Source: an uncultured Actinotalea sp. (GTDB lineage Bacteria; Actinomycetota; Actinomycetes; Actinomycetales; Cellulomonadaceae). From it: 15,703 nt of DNA. The stretch is taken from assembly GCF_946885855.1 (NCBI RefSeq), contig NZ_CAMPHH010000047.1:1-15703 (forward strand), read 5' to 3'. The position numbers and the translations under genes were made by a program. Below the pieces are notes generated by a model, which had not been told where the DNA came from, searched no databases, and saw only the letters and a list, made by a program, of their open reading frames with translations. Position 1 is the first letter of the stretch. Each line of letters opens with the position of its first letter. Below, piece after piece: positions 13,223 through 15,703 of the stretch.

Positions 13223-13989
13223 CCGCCGCCGCGACCGGCGCCGCCCCCGCGACCGGCTCGACCGGTACCGAGCAGCTGACCGGCGCCCGGATCGGTGTCG
13301 TCACCTTCCCCGGCACGCTGGACGACCGGGACGCCGCCCGCGCCGTCCGCCTCGCGGGCGCGACCGCGGTCCCTCTCTGGCACGCGGACGCCGACCTGCA
13401 CGGCGTGGACGCCGTCGTCCTGCCCGGGGGCTTCTCCTACGGCGACTACCTGCGGGCCGGGGCGATCAGCCGGTTCGCGCCCGTCATGGACCGGGTGGTC
13501 GACGCCGCCCGTGGCGGGATGCCTGTCCTCGGCATCTGCAACGGCTTCCAGGTCCTCGCCGAGGCGCACCTCCTGCCCGGCGCGATGATCAAGAACGACC
13601 ACCGCGCCTTCCTCTGCCGCGAGCAGGTGCTGGCGGTCGAGAACGTCGACACCGCCTGGACGCGCGAGTACAGCCAGGGTGAGCGCATCACCATCCCCCT
13701 GAAGAACCAGGACGGGCAGTTCGTCGCGGACGAGCGCACGCTCGACGAGCTCGAGGGGGAGGGGCGCGTCGTCTTCCGCTACGACGGCTGGAACCCCAAC
13801 GGCTCGCGCCGCAACATCGCGGGCATCTGCAACGCGGGCGGCAACGTCGTCGGCCTCATGCCGCACCCGGAGCACGCGGTCGAGCCGGGCTTCGGTCCGG
13901 ACGGGCCCCAGGGCCCGCGCACCGGGACGGACGGCCTGCGCTTCTTCACCTCGGTCCTGTCGACGCTCGTACGGCGGTCCGCCGCGTGA
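13219..13989 (+). CDS. purQ: FGAM synthase subunit PurQ (glutamine amidotransferase)
   Basis: PurQ is the class I glutaminase subunit that releases ammonia for FGAM synthase. The protein has 256 residues. The domain starts at about residue 23 ([14 protein letters not shown]). The nucleophile elbow GICNGFQ holds Cys107, VFRYDG is at 185-190, and [10 protein letters not shown] supplies His216 and Glu218 of the triad. [18 protein letters not shown] is the family's oxyanion-side motif. Starting at GTG 13219 (overlapping the purS stop) leaves about 22 Ala/Thr/Gly-rich residues before the domain, more than most PurQ proteins have. I see no better start with a Shine-Dalgarno, so the extension is probably translated but may be disordered. 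The purQ stop in turn overlaps the next GTG. The expected partner gene purL does not follow. Confidence 0.95.
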   Translation: MTAAATGAAPATGSTGTEQLTGARIGVVTFPGTLDDRDAARAVRLAGATAVPLWHADADLHGVDAVVLPGGFSYGDYLRAGAISRFAPVMDRVVDAARGGMPVLGICNGFQVLAEAHLLPGAMIKNDHRAFLCREQVLAVENVDTAWTREYSQGERITIPLKNQDGQFVADERTLDELEGEGRVVFRYDGWNPNGSRRNIAGICNAGGNVVGLMPHPEHAVEPGFGPDGPQGPRTGTDGLRFFTSVLSTLVRRSAA

Positions 13990-14474
13990 CGGCGCGGCTG
14001 GCGCAGGACGTCACGGTCACCCACGTGCCGTGGACCGACCCCGTCGCCACGACGATGCGCGTCGAGCAGCAGACCGAGATCGAGGGCATCTACGACGGTC
14101 AGGGCGACGTGTGTCAGCACCTCCCGGACGAGGAGATGCTCGCGACGGTGCTCGTCCACGTCGACGGCGAGGCCGCCGGGTGCGGTGCGCTCCGCGACGC
14201 CTCGGCCCACGGTGAGGGCACGGCGGAGCTCAAGCGGCTCTTCGTCCGGCCGGCATTCCGGGGGCGCGGCCTCGCGGGCGTCGTGGTCGGTGAGCTGGAG
14301 CGGTTCGCCCGGAGCAGCGGCGTCGAGCGGATCATCCTCGAGACCGGCGACCGGCTCACGGCCGCGATCGCGCTGTACTCCTCCCGCGGCTACGACCGCA
14401 TCCCCAACTACGGCCCGTACGCCGACGACCCGTCGTCGTTCTGCTTCGCCCTCGACCTGCGCGGCGACGCCTGA
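13986..14474 (+). CDS. GNAT-family N-acetyltransferase
   Basis: The protein has 162 residues with a complete GNAT fold. The strand-4/helix-3 acetyl-CoA motif reads [17 protein letters not shown], with R92-x-x-G95-x-A97 as the pyrophosphate loop. [24 protein letters not shown] (113-136) is the motif B region where single-domain acetyltransferases show A-x-x-L-Y-x-x-x-G-[FY]. The acceptor substrate is unknown. GTG 13986 overlaps the purQ stop (GTGA), so it is translationally coupled to purQ. This is notable because purL usually continues such purine operons, but it may be simple read-through organisation. It is cytoplasmic; no signal is seen. Confidence 0.9.
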   Translation: MTARLAQDVTVTHVPWTDPVATTMRVEQQTEIEGIYDGQGDVCQHLPDEEMLATVLVHVDGEAAGCGALRDASAHGEGTAELKRLFVRPAFRGRGLAGVVVGELERFARSSGVERIILETGDRLTAAIALYSSRGYDRIPNYGPYADDPSSFCFALDLRGDA

Positions 14475-14476
14475 CC

Positions 14477-15049
14477 GTGCAGCACGACCTCGTGCTGTCC
14501 GCGGGCGACGTGCGGCTCGTGCCGCTCGAGGCCCACCACGCCCCCGACCTCCTCGCCCTCGTGGACGACGGGATGTGGTTCGGGATGACCACGCCCACGC
14601 CGCGGCGGGTCGAGGACATGAGGGCCTGGATGGAGCTGGCGCACGTGACCCCGGCGCGGTGCGCGTTCGCCGTCCTCGGGCCGGACGGCGGGGTCCGCGG
14701 GTCGACGTCCTACTACGACGTCGACCACCAGGTCGGCCGTTGCGAGGTCGGCCACACGTTCTACGGGCGGGCGTGGTGGGGCGGGTCGACGAACCCCGCG
14801 TGCAAGCTGGCGCTGCTGGGCCACGCCTTCGAGGAGTGGGGCATGCACCGGGTCGCGCTGCGCGGCGACGCCCGCAACAGCCGCAGCGTGGCGGCGATGC
14901 GTCGACTCGGGGCCGTGGAGGAGGGTGTGCTGCGTGGTCACCGGATCGCGGCCGACGGGTCGCGTGGCGACACCGTCTACTTCTCCGTGCTGGCGCCCGA
15001 GTGGCCGACGGTCCGGACCCGCCTCGAGGAGCGCCTCGCGGCCTCCTGA
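14477..15049 (+). CDS. GNAT-family N-acetyltransferase, RimJ/RimL-like
   Basis: The protein has 190 residues. The N-terminal half carries the RimJ/RimL-type start (VRLVPLEAHHAPDLLALVDD). The cofactor-binding half shows GHTFYGRAWWGGSTNPACKLALLGHAFEEWGMHRV and then RNSRSVAAMRRLGAVEEGVLRGH (133-155), the N-x-R-S-x-x-x-x-x-x-L-G-F/A-x-x-E-G-x-x-R pattern of this subgroup. RimJ/RimL relatives acetylate protein N-termini or small amines; the target here is unknown. GTG 14477 starts only 2 nt after the previous stop, so purS-purQ-GNAT-GNAT form one tight gene string. It ends convergently, 30 bp from the pentapeptide-repeat gene. It is not a duplicate of the preceding GNAT: the two share little beyond the fold. 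Confidence 0.9.
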   Translation: MQHDLVLSAGDVRLVPLEAHHAPDLLALVDDGMWFGMTTPTPRRVEDMRAWMELAHVTPARCAFAVLGPDGGVRGSTSYYDVDHQVGRCEVGHTFYGRAWWGGSTNPACKLALLGHAFEEWGMHRVALRGDARNSRSVAAMRRLGAVEEGVLRGHRIAADGSRGDTVYFSVLAPEWPTVRTRLEERLAAS

Positions 15050-15079
15050 CGGCCGGGCGCCGGGCCCCTCGGTCGGCGT

Positions 15080-15685
15080 TCAGTCGACAGTCAGCCCGAG
15101 GTGTGCGGCGAGGGCCGGGGCGAGCGCGACGAGCTGCTCCTCGGTGATCGTCGCCCCCGCCAGGCCCGCGAGGCCGTCGACGCGCGACAGGTCGGCACCG
15201 CGCAGGTCGACGTCCCGCAGGGTCCCCCGGGTCACGTCCAGGCGGCCGACGACGCAGTCCCGCACGACGAGCCGGGTGACCCGCGCGCCCGCGAGCTCGA
15301 GCTCCCCCACGACGCAGCCCTCGAGCACGACGTCCGTGAGCTCCGCGTCGCGCAGGTTGACGTAGTCGAGCTTGCCGCCGCGCACCTGTACCCGCGTGAG
15401 CTCGGCGCCGTACCAGGGCAGCGCCCCGAGCCGGCAGTCGGCGACGACGACGTCCTGCCACGTCGAGTCCGGTGCGTGCAGGGTCCCGGCGTTCAGCCGG
15501 GTCAGGGTGCAGTCGACGAGCCGGGCGTCGTCGAGGCGCAGGTCCTCGACGGTGCAGTCCTCGAGGACGCAGTCGGTGAACCGGGCACCGGTCGCATCCT
15601 GCCCGCTCAGGTCGACCCCGCGGAACCGCTCGAGGTCGTGATCCGACCCGGCCGTCAACGGCCCGACGGCTTCGCTGAGCTCCAC
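15080..15685 (-). CDS. Pentapeptide-repeat protein
   Basis: The protein has 201 residues from GTG 15685. From about residue 27 to 170 it is made of consecutive five-residue units on the A-[DN]-L-x-x pattern (for example FRGVDLSGQDATGARFTDC, ARLVDC, DYVNLRDAELTDVVLEGC and DVDLRGADLSRVDG). These fold into a right-handed quadrilateral beta-helix. Many central positions are Cys or Val rather than Leu/Phe. A short helical cap (TITEEQLVALAPALAAHLGL) closes the C-terminus. Some family members mimic DNA and bind gyrase, but most, probably including this one, have unknown roles. A G-rich run (GGGTGGGG) just before GTG 15685 may be a Shine-Dalgarno. The frame remains open to the end of the window, so a slightly longer start outside cannot be excluded. 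Confidence 0.88.
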   Translation of the reverse strand: MELSEAVGPLTAGSDHDLERFRGVDLSGQDATGARFTDCVLEDCTVEDLRLDDARLVDCTLTRLNAGTLHAPDSTWQDVVVADCRLGALPWYGAELTRVQVRGGKLDYVNLRDAELTDVVLEGCVVGELELAGARVTRLVVRDCVVGRLDVTRGTLRDVDLRGADLSRVDGLAGLAGATITEEQLVALAPALAAHLGLTVD

Positions 15686-15703
15686 AGCCCCACCCTGCCA
15701 TCC

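Noticed and set aside
15050..15079. Bidirectional terminator between the second GNAT and the pentapeptide-repeat gene
   Set aside because: Only a 4-bp GGGC/GCCC stem with no T-run can be drawn; the evidence is too weak to annotate.
13779..15701. Long minus-strand frame opposite purQ and both GNAT genes
   Set aside because: Its translation has no recognisable domain and is antisense to three clear genes; the pentapeptide-repeat gene lies in a different minus frame.

Overview
The window is very GC-rich DNA in which nearly all third codon positions are G or C, with many GTG starts, 4-nt GTGA stop/start overlaps and actinobacterial gene families (DUF222-HNH/13E12 protein, PurS/PurQ, L,D-transpeptidase lipoprotein, PadR with a membrane partner). 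This points to a high-GC actinomycete. Cellulomonadaceae or another Micrococcales family would fit, but that is an inference without any database search.

Layout. 1-99: last 32 codons of an unidentified gene. 199-1134: aminoglycoside-phosphotransferase-fold kinase. 1176-2936 (minus): DUF222/HNH endonuclease whose C-terminal tail is five 12-residue repeats (36-bp DNA units). 2937-3302: divergent intergenic region with short direct repeats. 3303-6493: purD, an L,D-transpeptidase lipoprotein, and purC. 6512-10727: META-domain protein, amidohydrolase-3 enzyme and two zinc alcohol dehydrogenases, all on plus. 10714-11391 (minus): uridine-kinase-like P-loop protein, overlapping the second dehydrogenase tail to tail. 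11482-11790: small lipoprotein. 11954-12885: PadR regulator and a coupled membrane protein. 12953-13989: purS and purQ, followed by two GNAT acetyltransferases (to 15049). 15080-15685 (minus): pentapeptide-repeat protein.

How the genes work together. PurD (step 2), PurS/PurQ (two subunits of the step 4 FGAM synthase) and PurC (SAICAR synthase) belong to de novo IMP synthesis. They lie on one strand, but about 6.5 kb of unrelated genes separates purC from purS. PurL, the third subunit of FGAM synthase, is not in the window. The PadR and membrane-protein pair looks like a self-regulated two-gene unit: a dyad symmetry lies over its promoter. The amidohydrolase and the two dehydrogenases could form a catabolic set, but nothing in the sequence gives their substrates.

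Regulation. Five genes (HNH, purD, L,D-transpeptidase, amidohydrolase, padR) have an actinobacterial -10-like hexamer only 6-8 nt before the start codon and no Shine-Dalgarno there, suggesting leaderless mRNAs. purS, by contrast, has a conventional leader and Shine-Dalgarno.

I found no CRISPR array, insertion sequence, phage module, tRNA/rRNA or convincing new multi-gene system. The most notable points are a roughly 25-residue insertion near the N-terminus of PurD, the repeat tail of the HNH protein, the PadR operator architecture, the set of likely leaderless promoters, and a 10-bp repeat that puts stop codons in all three frames.
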